Shown here piece by piece: positions 1 through 8,179 of a DNA stretch of 31,489 nt. This DNA is from a virus. The notes below the pieces were generated by a model. The model was not told where the DNA came from. It was given only the letters and a program-made list of their open reading frames with translations, and made no database searches. Made by a program: the position numbers and the translations under genes. Where the stretch lies: the IMG/VR virus record IMGVR_UViG_3300042484_002329, positions 1 through 31,489 of that record. One strand, given 5' to 3'. Position 1 is the first letter of the stretch. Every line of letters starts with the position of its first letter.

Positions 1-653
1 ATGTAAGGGTACAATATACAAGAGTAAATAATGGATATAGTATTTTATCACCGGGAGGTTTACGAGTTTATCAGGGATTAAAAAATTATGCAAGTTTTAC
101 AACACCATCAGGATCTACCGGCGATGCTAGTAACTTTATGTTGGTTAAGGGTAAATCGGAAATAAACGGTTCATTAACTGTAACTTCTGGTTTTAGTGCA
201 GCAAGTAAACAGTTCAAAATTCAACATCCAATTGATGATAATAAATGGTTATATCATACATCCATAGAATCACCTCGTGCCGATTTGATATATAGGGGTG
301 TAATTAGGCTTACAAATGGCAGTGGTTCGGTTTCAATTGATTCGGCATCAACTATGATGAACGGAACATATATTGCCCTAACCAAAAATCAACAATTATT
401 TTTACAAAATGAAAGTGGGTTCGACAGAGTAATTGGTACGGTTATAGATGGGGTAGTTTCAATTGCATCAGAAAATCCGCTATCAACTGATACTATAAAT
501 TGGATGGTAATTGCCGAAAGAAATGATGTTGAAATTTTACAGAGTCCATTATATAATAGTGATGGTAATTATAAACCAGAGCGATATAAAAGAGAGTATG
601 TCGACCAATTATATAGTGCACATATAAATGGTTCTAACGATTCTGTAAATTAA
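1..653 (+). CDS. Tail-fibre-like virion protein, C-terminal part (5' end outside window)
   Basis: The frame is open from base 3 to the TAA at 651-653, so the gene begins upstream of the window; a Met at 138 is internal. The visible 216 residues are rich in Ser, Thr, Gly and Asn and look beta-structured. They contain a stretch (KQFKIQHPIDDNKWLYHTSI, followed by ESP, then IYRG and a Gly/Ser-rich strand) that I recognise as a domain recurring near the C-terminus of phage tail-fibre and related virion proteins (K-x-F-x-I-x-HP, L-x-H-x-x-x-ESP, Y-x-G). It is the last virion gene before the glycan island, which makes it a plausible adhesin and a possible substrate for the glycosyltransferases that follow. 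The fibre assignment is moderately sure; the exact tail position is unknown. Confidence 0.6.
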   Translation, partial: VRVQYTRVNNGYSILSPGGLRVYQGLKNYASFTTPSGSTGDASNFMLVKGKSEINGSLTVTSGFSAASKQFKIQHPIDDNKWLYHTSIESPRADLIYRGVIRLTNGSGSVSIDSASTMMNGTYIALTKNQQLFLQNESGFDRVIGTVIDGVVSIASENPLSTDTINWMVIAERNDVEILQSPLYNSDGNYKPERYKREYVDQLYSAHINGSNDSVN

Positions 654-673
654 TTTAAGTAAATATTATATCA

Positions 674-687
674 ATATATTTATATAC
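674..687 (+). promoter_or_regulatory. Putative phage promoter element
   Basis: ATATATTTATATAC lies in the 42-base gap between the fibre gene and the gene at 696 and ends 8 bases before the ATG. The same element recurs before several other genes of the window. If it is a -10 type element the transcript would have almost no leader. Confidence 0.5.
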
Positions 688-695
688 ATTAAGAT

Positions 696-1733
696 ATGGG
701 TTACAAAATACTAGTTACAACCGGTGCGGGAAATACGATAATAGGTGGTTCTGATATATGGACAAACTATTTTTTAGAATCAGTATGGCCAACACTTCCC
801 AATAAAAAAGAATGGAAATTATTAATTGATTCAAAAAGACCACCATCCTTTGAAGCAAAATATTTACCAAAGGGGTTGCAGTATCATTTTCATTATGATG
901 ACCCCACTAAAACCAAGGAATGGTTAGAACAATGCGAAGTTATTCACGTTTTACATCCACACTATCATAAAAGAGACCATATCTGGCATTACGAAGATAA
1001 GTTCGGTACAGTATTTGTTCATGCTTATGCTAGGGAAATGGTTGAAGTAGTTGAACGTATTCCTGAATTAAGTAGGTTACAAACATCTACCGCAATTGAT
1101 GTTGATTTTTATGATGATTACCTTGCTACATTTAATAGAAGGGTCTGGGTTGGTAATAACACAACACAAATGGTTGATAATCATCCAAACTATACCTACA
1201 ATATTCCAAATTTTTATGAATTTAAAAACAATATTGAATTAACCACTCATATAAAAAATGGTAAAATTGGATTTGCATCAAGAATCGAATCGCGAAAGTG
1301 TATTCACTGGCTTAATGAGTATGAAGGTTATGCTCTGACTAATCAGTTTGATTTATATAATTTGAGAGATAGTTCAACATATAGTTTAAAAAAAATTGAA
1401 ATATATCAATGGGACCAACAAATACATCATTTCTTTTTTTTAAAAAACTGGGGAATCTTTCATGGTGCATATTTTAAAGAACCGTTTGGATATTCTATAT
1501 TTAATGCCGTAGATTATGGAAAATTGCCAATAATAAATAAAGATTGGGCACCAGATGTTGATTACAAATATAGGGTTGCAACCAAAAATGAGTTTGATGA
1601 ATGTGTCAAACAAATTCAGATAGATTCACACGAAGAACTCTTGGAAAATTGGTTAAATCTTAAAGAATATATGCAAAAATTTGATAATAAAACCGTATGG
1701 ATTGATAAAGTACGTAGTGCAATTTTATCATAA
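696..1733 (+). CDS. GT-B fold glycosyltransferase (GT4-like)
   Basis: A 345-aa cytoplasmic protein with no signal peptide or membrane segment. The C-terminal half carries the donor-binding signature of GT4-type glycosyltransferases: EPFGYSIFNAVDYGKLPII at about residues 262-280, corresponding to the usual E-P-F-G-x-x-x-x-E-A-x-x-x-G-x-P. The second Glu of the classical pair is Asn here (N270), which is unusual. IGFASRIESRKC (about 191-202) matches the strand that begins the nucleotide-sugar-binding Rossmann domain. It is the first gene of the glycan island and has its own promoter-like element just upstream. Family membership is fairly sure; donor and acceptor cannot be told from sequence. 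Confidence 0.72.
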   Translation: MGYKILVTTGAGNTIIGGSDIWTNYFLESVWPTLPNKKEWKLLIDSKRPPSFEAKYLPKGLQYHFHYDDPTKTKEWLEQCEVIHVLHPHYHKRDHIWHYEDKFGTVFVHAYAREMVEVVERIPELSRLQTSTAIDVDFYDDYLATFNRRVWVGNNTTQMVDNHPNYTYNIPNFYEFKNNIELTTHIKNGKIGFASRIESRKCIHWLNEYEGYALTNQFDLYNLRDSSTYSLKKIEIYQWDQQIHHFFFLKNWGIFHGAYFKEPFGYSIFNAVDYGKLPIINKDWAPDVDYKYRVATKNEFDECVKQIQIDSHEELLENWLNLKEYMQKFDNKTVWIDKVRSAILS

Positions 1734-1920
1734 ATCCAAATAATTTATTTTCACTTTTTTTTGATTTTTTTATCGTTTGGTATATTTTTATATATTTATA
1801 TATAATAAAGGGGGTAGGGGGGTTAGCTACTTAGCTACATAACTACTTCACTATTACTTATACTATCTATATTTACTTATATAACTTATAAGCTAACAAC
1901 TACAATCGTAATATCCTATT
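1734..1920 (+). promoter_or_regulatory. Intergenic leader with promoter-like element, G-runs and short repeats
   Basis: This is the longest gene-free gap of the window (187 bases). It opens with T-rich runs at 1755-1762 and 1765-1771, then the element TATATTTATATATAATAAAG (1791-1810). Next come two G-runs (1810-1814 and 1817-1822) and a perfect tandem 8-mer TTAGCTAC (1823-1830, 1831-1838), followed by degenerate C/T/A-rich copies up to the gene start. GTTAGCT (1822-1828) could pair with AGCTAAC (1891-1897). The leader would be over 110 bases, far longer than at the other elements. I see no ORF or known riboswitch in it. Confidence 0.45.
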
Positions 1921-2703
1921 ATGAGTATATTCAACACTAATTTAATTAAAGATTATTTCACCAATAATCACTCTATAAAGCTAGATGTCAATGGTAAAGA
2001 ATTTTTAGACCGTACACCAATAAAATATCGTTGGTCGCATGGGGCAACGGATTTACATTTGGGCGATGGGTTATTGATTTATTCAACTATTCAATATATG
2101 CGGGCAAAGTGTTGTGTTTGTTTGGGAAGTGGTGGCGGGTTTGTTCCGAGAATAATGTCACAAGCCCGAATGGATTTATATGACCAACAAATATTCAGTG
2201 GTAATAAATCAATAGAGTGGGGTGATATTGGTACAACTATATTAGTAGATGCTGATAATGGTGTTGGAGGCCATACTGATTGGACTGATGCTGACTCATT
2301 TTTTAATAAAAATTTTCCTTGCAGATATATCCTTGATACTACCGAAAATGCGTTCTACAACTATTTCGTAAAAGAAGATATTAAAATTGATTACTTACAT
2401 ATTGATGCAGGACATACCTATGAAGATGTAAAACTTGATTTTGAGTTATATTCAACTCTATTATCACCGTATGGGATAATATCAATACACGATACCGATG
2501 CATCATTTGAAAAAGATTTAATCATAACCGATGATGTCAAAAGTACGGACAACCATCAAGAATTTGCATCAGGTCCATCAAAGTTTATAAGTGAATTAAA
2601 GAAAAATACAGAATGGGAGATTTTTAACTTCTTTAACAATGGAATATTGAGAACTAAACCTGCATCAACGGGTTTAACATTCGTTCAGAGATGCAAAAAT
2701 TAA
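1921..2703 (+). CDS. Class I SAM-dependent methyltransferase (Methyltransf_24-like)
   Basis: A 260-aa protein with the order of motifs of the small-molecule/glycan methyltransferases of the Methyltransf_24 type: a glycine-rich SAM-binding loop VCLGSGGGFVPRIM (66-79), the acidic strand IDYLHIDAGHTYEDV (156-170), and SPYGIISIHDTD (182-193), whose H-D-T after the beta-strand is typical of the family. It is the first gene after the long leader at 1734-1920, and its end overlaps the next glycosyltransferase by 13 bases, so the two are probably co-translated. A likely role is O-methylation of a sugar in the glycan made by this island; this is an inference from context, since the substrate is not visible. 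Confidence 0.75.
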   Translation: MSIFNTNLIKDYFTNNHSIKLDVNGKEFLDRTPIKYRWSHGATDLHLGDGLLIYSTIQYMRAKCCVCLGSGGGFVPRIMSQARMDLYDQQIFSGNKSIEWGDIGTTILVDADNGVGGHTDWTDADSFFNKNFPCRYILDTTENAFYNYFVKEDIKIDYLHIDAGHTYEDVKLDFELYSTLLSPYGIISIHDTDASFEKDLIITDDVKSTDNHQEFASGPSKFISELKKNTEWEIFNFFNNGILRTKPASTGLTFVQRCKN

Positions 2704-3551
2704 GATTAGTAACTGTTACTGGTAGTAGAACGAACACCTTAAAACATATGCTAAATCATTATAAGGATATAGTAGATGAAATGTATGTGGTTGTATATGA
2801 ATGGGAAAGTAATACAACATATGAAAGTGTATTAGAGATTGTATCGCAATTCCCAACTGCAGTTATACTAAAAAGAGTAACAAAAGAAAAATTTAATTGG
2901 GAATTCGTAACCCAATTATATAATGAAACAAAATTACTACACCCAAACGATTGGTGGATAGTTGCAGATGATGATGAATTTCACATATACCCCAAACCAA
3001 TTAAAGAAATAATTGGCGAATGTGAAAAAAATGATTGGAATTTTATTACTGGCGGATTTATTGATAGGATAGGAGAAAATGGAGAGTTTCTACCCATAAA
3101 CAATAATACCAATATTTGGAAACAGTTCCCACTTGCAGGATTTTTTAGATTTCCAATGAGTGGGGCTTGTCCAAATAAAGTTTGTGTAATGAAAGGTTCG
3201 GTTAAATTAACTTCAGGTCAACATTATGTAGATTTTGGAAGTGGAGCAACAAGTTGGGGAATATCACACCTAAATCGCTATCCAATTGGCAGAGGTGAGG
3301 GGTTGATACAAGTACATCATTTTAAGTGGGATGAAACGGCAATTCAACGAATACTCGATGTTGCAAATATTGGAATGAATTATGCATATTCAACCGAATA
3401 CCAAAAAATGTATGATGCAATTAAATCCAATAATTTTAAAATTGATATAACTAATTCTGAATATGTAATCCAACAAATGTCAGATGAAATCCCAAATTTT
3501 AATGAGTATTCTAACTGGCTTCGATTGAGTAAAAAAATCGTAAGAATTTAA
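2691..3551 (+). CDS. GT-A fold glycosyltransferase (GT2/GT92-like)
   Basis: A 286-aa protein. It starts with a short beta-strand and SRTNTLKHMLNHYKD (about 12-26), the usual opening of the Glyco_tranf_2_4/GT92-like enzymes that act on an aligned acceptor. WWIVADDDEFH (88-98) supplies the D-x-D metal/nucleotide-sugar site, and VHHFKWD (208-214) matches the conserved His/Trp motif near the end of the catalytic core. The start overlaps the upstream methyltransferase by 13 bases. The gene is followed by a promoter-like element, so it probably ends a two-gene unit with the methyltransferase. Fold class is fairly sure; specificity is unknown. Confidence 0.7.
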   Translation: MQKLRLVTVTGSRTNTLKHMLNHYKDIVDEMYVVVYEWESNTTYESVLEIVSQFPTAVILKRVTKEKFNWEFVTQLYNETKLLHPNDWWIVADDDEFHIYPKPIKEIIGECEKNDWNFITGGFIDRIGENGEFLPINNNTNIWKQFPLAGFFRFPMSGACPNKVCVMKGSVKLTSGQHYVDFGSGATSWGISHLNRYPIGRGEGLIQVHHFKWDETAIQRILDVANIGMNYAYSTEYQKMYDAIKSNNFKIDITNSEYVIQQMSDEIPNFNEYSNWLRLSKKIVRI

Positions 3552-3572
3552 AAATAATATATTTATATATAC
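3545..3572 (+). promoter_or_regulatory. Putative phage promoter element, copy of a perfect 28-bp repeat
   Basis: Contains AATATATTTATATATAC (3556-3572) ending 17 bases before the ATG at 3590. Bases 3545-3572 are identical to 16276-16303, which lies before another gene of the island. The repeat starts inside the last codons of the upstream gene. Confidence 0.55.
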
Positions 3573-3589
3573 TAATAAACAACATAGTT

Positions 3590-3811
3590 ATGGCAACTGA
3601 AAAAACTAAAACTACCCAAACTGATACCGATAAAGCCGCCCAACTTATTGAAGAACGAAAATTAAAAGCATTAGAAAAAATTGCTAATTCGTTAGATGCA
3701 TTAACTTTATGGTTTGAAGAAATTGATAAAGATGTATGGGGTCCAAGAATTGAACATTATTTACATGAATGGTATAAAATAACTATCGAACCGAAAAAAC
3801 CCAAAGAATAG
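3590..3811 (+). CDS. Small conserved-looking phage protein, 73 aa
   Basis: A short, charged, probably soluble protein. The N-terminal third is Lys/Thr-rich and likely disordered. Residues about 18-40 (a charged stretch ending in KIANSLDALTLWFEEIDKD) look helical and amphipathic, followed by a Trp/Tyr/His-rich tail. I do not recognise a named family. It follows the 28-bp promoter-like repeat and ends 3 bases before the first GT7-LamG gene, so it is the first cistron of the unit containing both GT7 enzymes. It may be an accessory subunit, but nothing in the sequence proves this. The good start context (TTATGG, shared with other genes here) and tight spacing support a real gene. Confidence 0.7.
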   Translation: MATEKTKTTQTDTDKAAQLIEERKLKALEKIANSLDALTLWFEEIDKDVWGPRIEHYLHEWYKITIEPKKPKE

Positions 3812-3814
3812 TAT

Positions 3815-5248
3815 ATGGCTTTAGAAAAAGTTGGTATAATTATTCCGTATCGAAACCGATATGAGCATCTTAAACAATTTACAAACCATATTATTGAATA
3901 TCTTAATGATAGAGATATTAACTATAAAATAATAATTGTAGAACAAGATGATGCTAAATTATTTAATCGTGGAATGCTTCTTAATATAGGATATACCTAT
4001 GCAAAGAAATATAGATGCGATTATTTAGTTTTTCATGATATTGATATGCTACCAATTGAAGTTGATTATTCATATTCAGAATACCCCATACATCTAGCAA
4101 CCGATATAGTGCCAGATAAAGGAGAATTACAGCGAGAAATATTCGAACAATATTTCGGCGGAGTAACAATGTTTCCAATTTCTGATTTTGAAAAAATAAA
4201 TGGGTATTCCAATAAATATTGGGGATGGGGCTTCGAAGATGATGATTTGTTTTACAGATGTAAGATAAATGATATTGTGGCGGAAACCAAAAAAATTCGT
4301 AATGTAACTAAAAACACAAAAATACTAAAATTTAATGGTATAGATTCACACATAACATCAAAAAATACCATAGATTTACGAAGAGATTTTAGCATAACAA
4401 TATCTTTTAAACCCGATGATATTAAATTAAATCACAAAAATACATCAGATGAATTCACTATATTTAGTATTCCTGGTTATGATTTTGCAATATCATATAC
4501 ATCATTTAATCGTTACACTTTTTGTACCTTTAATTCAGAACTAAAGCCTATATATTTAAATACTGAAATTAAACCAAATTATAGAACAAATATTACACTT
4601 GTACATGATTATATTAAATCTACGATAAAAATGTATCAAGATGGGGTATTATTAGGTGAAACCGAAGTTATTGGAAAATTTTATAAGCAATATCGTAATG
4701 AGGAAAAATTATATATTGGGGTGGGAAATCCAAATAGAGAAATAATACCAAATTGGTTTAAAGGTTCATTTGAATATTTCGCACATTATGATACTAAATT
4801 ATCAAGCGAGGCAATTATTGAAATAATCAACAACACCGGTAATTTATTAAATAAAAATTTTGGAAAATACACATATGCAGATAATTTAAAAACATATTAT
4901 GAAAGTACATTTATTAGAGATTACAAATTAATTGATTTATCACCAAACAATAATATGGGACATATTATAAATTGTGAAATAGCAGAAGAAGATTTAGTAA
5001 CTGAAACTGATATGAAAATACCTCATAGAAGATATTCAACATTCAAATCAATAAAACATGATAATAATGGGTTTGTAAATAATCGATGGAAAGATGACAA
5101 TACACGCTGGAATCAACTTAGATTTGTAAATGAAGTTTGCGAAAATTCAGAATTAACAAAAACCGATGGAATATCTGATTTACAATTTGTGGTTCATCGA
5201 AAGGAAAAATTAGATAGAAATATGGAAATGATAACAGTCGGTATATAA
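3815..5248 (+). CDS. Beta-1,4-galactosyltransferase-like (GT7) enzyme with an inserted LamG domain
   Basis: The 477-aa protein reads as an animal-type beta4GalT catalytic domain in two pieces. N-terminal piece (1-150): PYRNRYEHL (11-19), FNRG (50-53), FHDIDMLP (73-80, the D-x-D metal site), YFGGV (113-117) and WGWGFEDDD (136-144, acceptor and catalytic region). C-terminal piece (about 402-477): IPHRR, SIKH with H415 at the metal-ligand position, DG (451-452) and a final TVGI like the family's ITVDI end. Between them, about 167-392, sits a LamG/ConA-like sandwich (LKFNGIDSHI, a DGVLLG strand, LYIGVGNPN, FKGSFEYF). The Met three residues before the metal-binding His of animal enzymes is Ser here. 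No signal peptide or membrane anchor. The last base overlaps the next paralogue. Family call is strong; sugar specificity is open. Confidence 0.85.
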   Translation: MALEKVGIIIPYRNRYEHLKQFTNHIIEYLNDRDINYKIIIVEQDDAKLFNRGMLLNIGYTYAKKYRCDYLVFHDIDMLPIEVDYSYSEYPIHLATDIVPDKGELQREIFEQYFGGVTMFPISDFEKINGYSNKYWGWGFEDDDLFYRCKINDIVAETKKIRNVTKNTKILKFNGIDSHITSKNTIDLRRDFSITISFKPDDIKLNHKNTSDEFTIFSIPGYDFAISYTSFNRYTFCTFNSELKPIYLNTEIKPNYRTNITLVHDYIKSTIKMYQDGVLLGETEVIGKFYKQYRNEEKLYIGVGNPNREIIPNWFKGSFEYFAHYDTKLSSEAIIEIINNTGNLLNKNFGKYTYADNLKTYYESTFIRDYKLIDLSPNNNMGHIINCEIAEEDLVTETDMKIPHRRYSTFKSIKHDNNGFVNNRWKDDNTRWNQLRFVNEVCENSELTKTDGISDLQFVVHRKEKLDRNMEMITVGI

Positions 5249-6705
5249 TGAAATTAGGGGTATGTGTACCATATAGAAATAGAGAAACTCATTTAAAAGA
5301 GTTTATACCAACCGTAGGAAAATACTTAGAAAGTCAAGGTATTGAATACTGTATGTATTTCGGTCATCAAGTAGATGATAAACTATTCAATCGAGGTGCT
5401 ATGAAAAATATAGCAGCAAAACATGCATTTGAAGATGGGTGTGATTATATTGTTTGGCATGATATTGATATGATACCAGAAGAAGGGTGCGATTACTCAT
5501 TTCCAACTGAAACGCCAATTCATATAGCAACGAATATATCACAAATGGATTACAAATTAAAATATGAAGAATATTTTGGTGGAGCTGTGATATTTTCAAA
5601 AGAACAGGTAGAGAAAACTAATGGTTACTCAAACGATTATTGGGATTGGGGTATGGAGGATGATGACCTATTTTGGCGTTGTGTATTAGAAGGGTATGCT
5701 AATGATACCTATATGGATTATACTACCGAAACTCAAAACTATTTACACTTTGATGGTCATAACTCACATATTAAAATACCAAAACACAATACACTTCGTA
5801 ATTTAACATCGCGTTCACATACAATATCTGTATTAGTTAGGGCAAATCAACAAGAAGAAAAAGTACCAATTTGGTTGATTGGCGATGATGAACGCAGATT
5901 TTGTGAATATCCAATAATACGAAGACCTGGCTTTGATTATGGAATTTCATATAATAATAGTAGAGCATACACAGCCCAATTATGGGATAATGAACAAAAT
6001 CATTTGTATCAATGGATAAAACGATATGAAAATCAGTGGAGTTGGGTAACACTCACCGTAGATTCTGCTAATCAAAATATTCATTTTTATTTAAATGGTA
6101 AGGAATCGGATGCAAGACATGGTACTGGTACAACTTCACCATTACATTACCAAAACCGATTAAAAAGTTATGGATTGGATGATTGGTATATTGGAACAAC
6201 CACATCAGTTGGTAAAACCGAACCAAACCGTTGGTTTAAAGGAGATATTGCAAAAGTAATAATGTGGAATCGCAAATTAGAAAAAGAAGAAGTAGAAAAA
6301 CTACATTTAGATATTCCAAAAAATGGAATTACACTACATTATGATTTTAATGCAGAATCAGATAACCGAATTGCGACAGATTTAACAGAAAACGGTATAA
6401 ACGGTGATATAAAACGCTGTGAAATAAAAACAGAAACCATAGTAATACCATACACAATTATACCGCATAGAAGACCGGGTAAATTACGGTGTTTACCACA
6501 TCAAGACGAAGGATTGATAAAAATAAATGGAATTGATAAGTGGGCAAAGGGTGAAACCACTGCTAGAAACGAACGAAGATATGTTTTACAAATGCAACAG
6601 GGTAATTGGGATTATAAATCAGATGGTATTGCACAATTAAAATATGAATTGATTGGAATTGAACATATTAGTTCCAAAGCAAAACTCATAAATGTAAAAC
6701 TTTAA
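5248..6705 (+). CDS. Second GT7 beta-1,4-galactosyltransferase-like enzyme with inserted LamG domain
   Basis: A tandem paralogue of the preceding gene (485 aa), joined to it by a TAATG junction. GT7 motifs: PYRNRETHL (8-16), FNRG (47-50), WHDIDMIP (70-77), YFGG (109-112), WDWGMEDDD (132-140). The LamG-like insertion spans about 165-392 and is clearer here than in the first copy: FDGHNSHIKIP, HTISVLVRA, WVTLTVDSANQNIHFYLNG, WYIGTTTS, FKGDIAKVIMWNRKL and YDFN. The catalytic domain then resumes at IPHRR (406-410), with H418 in CLPH and DG (459-460). Cys replaces the Met of the animal metal-site motif. The two copies have diverged strongly, especially in the insert, which suggests different acceptors rather than a recent duplication. 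Confidence 0.86.
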   Translation: MKLGVCVPYRNRETHLKEFIPTVGKYLESQGIEYCMYFGHQVDDKLFNRGAMKNIAAKHAFEDGCDYIVWHDIDMIPEEGCDYSFPTETPIHIATNISQMDYKLKYEEYFGGAVIFSKEQVEKTNGYSNDYWDWGMEDDDLFWRCVLEGYANDTYMDYTTETQNYLHFDGHNSHIKIPKHNTLRNLTSRSHTISVLVRANQQEEKVPIWLIGDDERRFCEYPIIRRPGFDYGISYNNSRAYTAQLWDNEQNHLYQWIKRYENQWSWVTLTVDSANQNIHFYLNGKESDARHGTGTTSPLHYQNRLKSYGLDDWYIGTTTSVGKTEPNRWFKGDIAKVIMWNRKLEKEEVEKLHLDIPKNGITLHYDFNAESDNRIATDLTENGINGDIKRCEIKTETIVIPYTIIPHRRPGKLRCLPHQDEGLIKINGIDKWAKGETTARNERRYVLQMQQGNWDYKSDGIAQLKYELIGIEHISSKAKLINVKL

Positions 6706-6720
6706 TATATATACATATAC
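6705..6720 (+). promoter_or_regulatory. Weak promoter-like element
   Basis: ATATATATACATATAC overlaps the end of the upstream stop codon and ends 10 bases before the ATG at 6731. It is a degenerate form of the element TATATTTATATAC seen elsewhere (the central TTT is missing), so a promoter here is only possible. Confidence 0.3.
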
Positions 6721-6730
6721 AATAATTGTT

Positions 6731-8179
6731 ATGGCAGACGAATCAAAAAATATAATATCGGTAGAACTTAAAAAAACTTTAACTGGCGAAAATCCAATTT
6801 ACTTAGGGGTTAGAAACGAATTAAATGAAGTAGGTAAAGGTATGTGTCTTGCTAAATGGACACAGACTACATTACACCTACAATTAGGACACACCCATTC
6901 ATGTCATCACCCAAGTACACATCAAATACCGGTAAAGGAAATAGAAAGAAACCCATCTGCCCTACATAATACTCAATATAAAAAGAGAAGACGTAAGGAA
7001 ATGTTGGAGGGTGAAAGGCCATCTGAATGTGATTATTGTTGGGGAGTTGAGGATAATTCCGATAGATTTTCAGATAGAACATTTAAATCTGCAGAGAGTT
7101 GGTCATATCCATTTATGGATGAAATTAAAAACTCAAACTGGCGAGATGACTATAATCCGAAATATGTAGAAGTTGCGTTTTCAAATGCTTGTAATTTTAA
7201 GTGTTCGTATTGTTCACCGGCTTTTTCATCAAAGTGGATGGAAGAAATTGAACAATTTGGTGCATATCCAACTACTGATAAATTCAATTCGTTGGATTAT
7301 AGTATAATGGAAAACAAAGTGCCAATAAAACACTCTGATGCAAATCCATATGTAGATGCATTTTGGAAATGGTGGCCGGAATTGTATGAAGATTTACACA
7401 CATTCAGAATTACTGGAGGTGAACCACTAATGAGTAAAGATACATGGGATGTATTAGATTATATACTAAACCACCCAAACCCAAATAAAAATCTGCAACT
7501 TGCTATTAACTCAAATTTAGGAGTACCTGATAAACTGATTGATAAATTTATTGATAAGGTAAACAAAATATGTGATGAAGGGAGAGTTAAAGAATTTATT
7601 ATATTTACATCATGTGATACATGGGGAGAGCAGGCCGAATATATAAGAAATGGATTAGTATTTAATAAATTTTGGGATAATGTAAATAAAGTATTAACAA
7701 AATGTCCAACTGTAAATGTTACGTTTATGGTTACGTATAATGCGTTATCAGTACCAAATTACATTAAATTGATAGATGGTATATATGATTTAAAAAGCAC
7801 ATATGGTTCAACTGATAGATATTGGAACTCTGCAGTATTTTTAGATACATCCTATTTAAGATATCCGACACATCAGACAGTTCAAGTATTACCTTATGAT
7901 TTTGCAGATTTAGTTTTCAAACAGGCACAAAGAACCGATTTCCTGGCAGTTCCATTATTTGAAAATAAATATATTGGATATTCGGATATTGAAATTCAAA
8001 AAATTAAAAGAACATATGATTGGATGATTTCACCGATTGATGATAGAAGATTATATGAACAGAGATATAATTTTGGTAAATATTTTGAAGAACACGATGT
8101 ACGTAGAGGTACTGATTTTAAAAAAGTATTTCCAGAACTTGCAGATTTTTATGAATTTACTAAAACACTAAAATTATGA
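6731..8179 (+). CDS. Radical SAM protein with N-terminal twitch-like Cys cluster
   Basis: A 482-aa protein. NACNFKCSYCSP (152-163) is the C-x3-C-x2-C motif (C154, C158, C161) that binds the SAM-cleaving 4Fe-4S cluster, and TGGEP (228-232) is the SAM-contact motif. Before the barrel lie C39, C58, C100 and C103 in GMCLAKW, SCHHP and ECDYCW, an arrangement I associate with the twitch-domain radical SAM proteins, where extra Cys residues bind an auxiliary Fe-S cluster. Such proteins are known from phages and bacteria, but their reactions are mostly undefined. The gene starts a long unit, overlaps the LamG gene by 4 bases (ATGA) and sits among sugar enzymes, so a glycan or peptide modification is a fair guess. 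Start context is TTATGG without a Shine-Dalgarno. Confidence 0.82.
   Translation: MADESKNIISVELKKTLTGENPIYLGVRNELNEVGKGMCLAKWTQTTLHLQLGHTHSCHHPSTHQIPVKEIERNPSALHNTQYKKRRRKEMLEGERPSECDYCWGVEDNSDRFSDRTFKSAESWSYPFMDEIKNSNWRDDYNPKYVEVAFSNACNFKCSYCSPAFSSKWMEEIEQFGAYPTTDKFNSLDYSIMENKVPIKHSDANPYVDAFWKWWPELYEDLHTFRITGGEPLMSKDTWDVLDYILNHPNPNKNLQLAINSNLGVPDKLIDKFIDKVNKICDEGRVKEFIIFTSCDTWGEQAEYIRNGLVFNKFWDNVNKVLTKCPTVNVTFMVTYNALSVPNYIKLIDGIYDLKSTYGSTDRYWNSAVFLDTSYLRYPTHQTVQVLPYDFADLVFKQAQRTDFLAVPLFENKYIGYSDIEIQKIKRTYDWMISPIDDRRLYEQRYNFGKYFEEHDVRRGTDFKKVFPELADFYEFTKTLKL

Noticed and set aside
3545-3572. Reading the promoter-like element as a T4 late promoter (TATAAATA) on the - strand
   Set aside because: No - strand gene exists near any of the copies, and the element is always just before + strand genes in one orientation.
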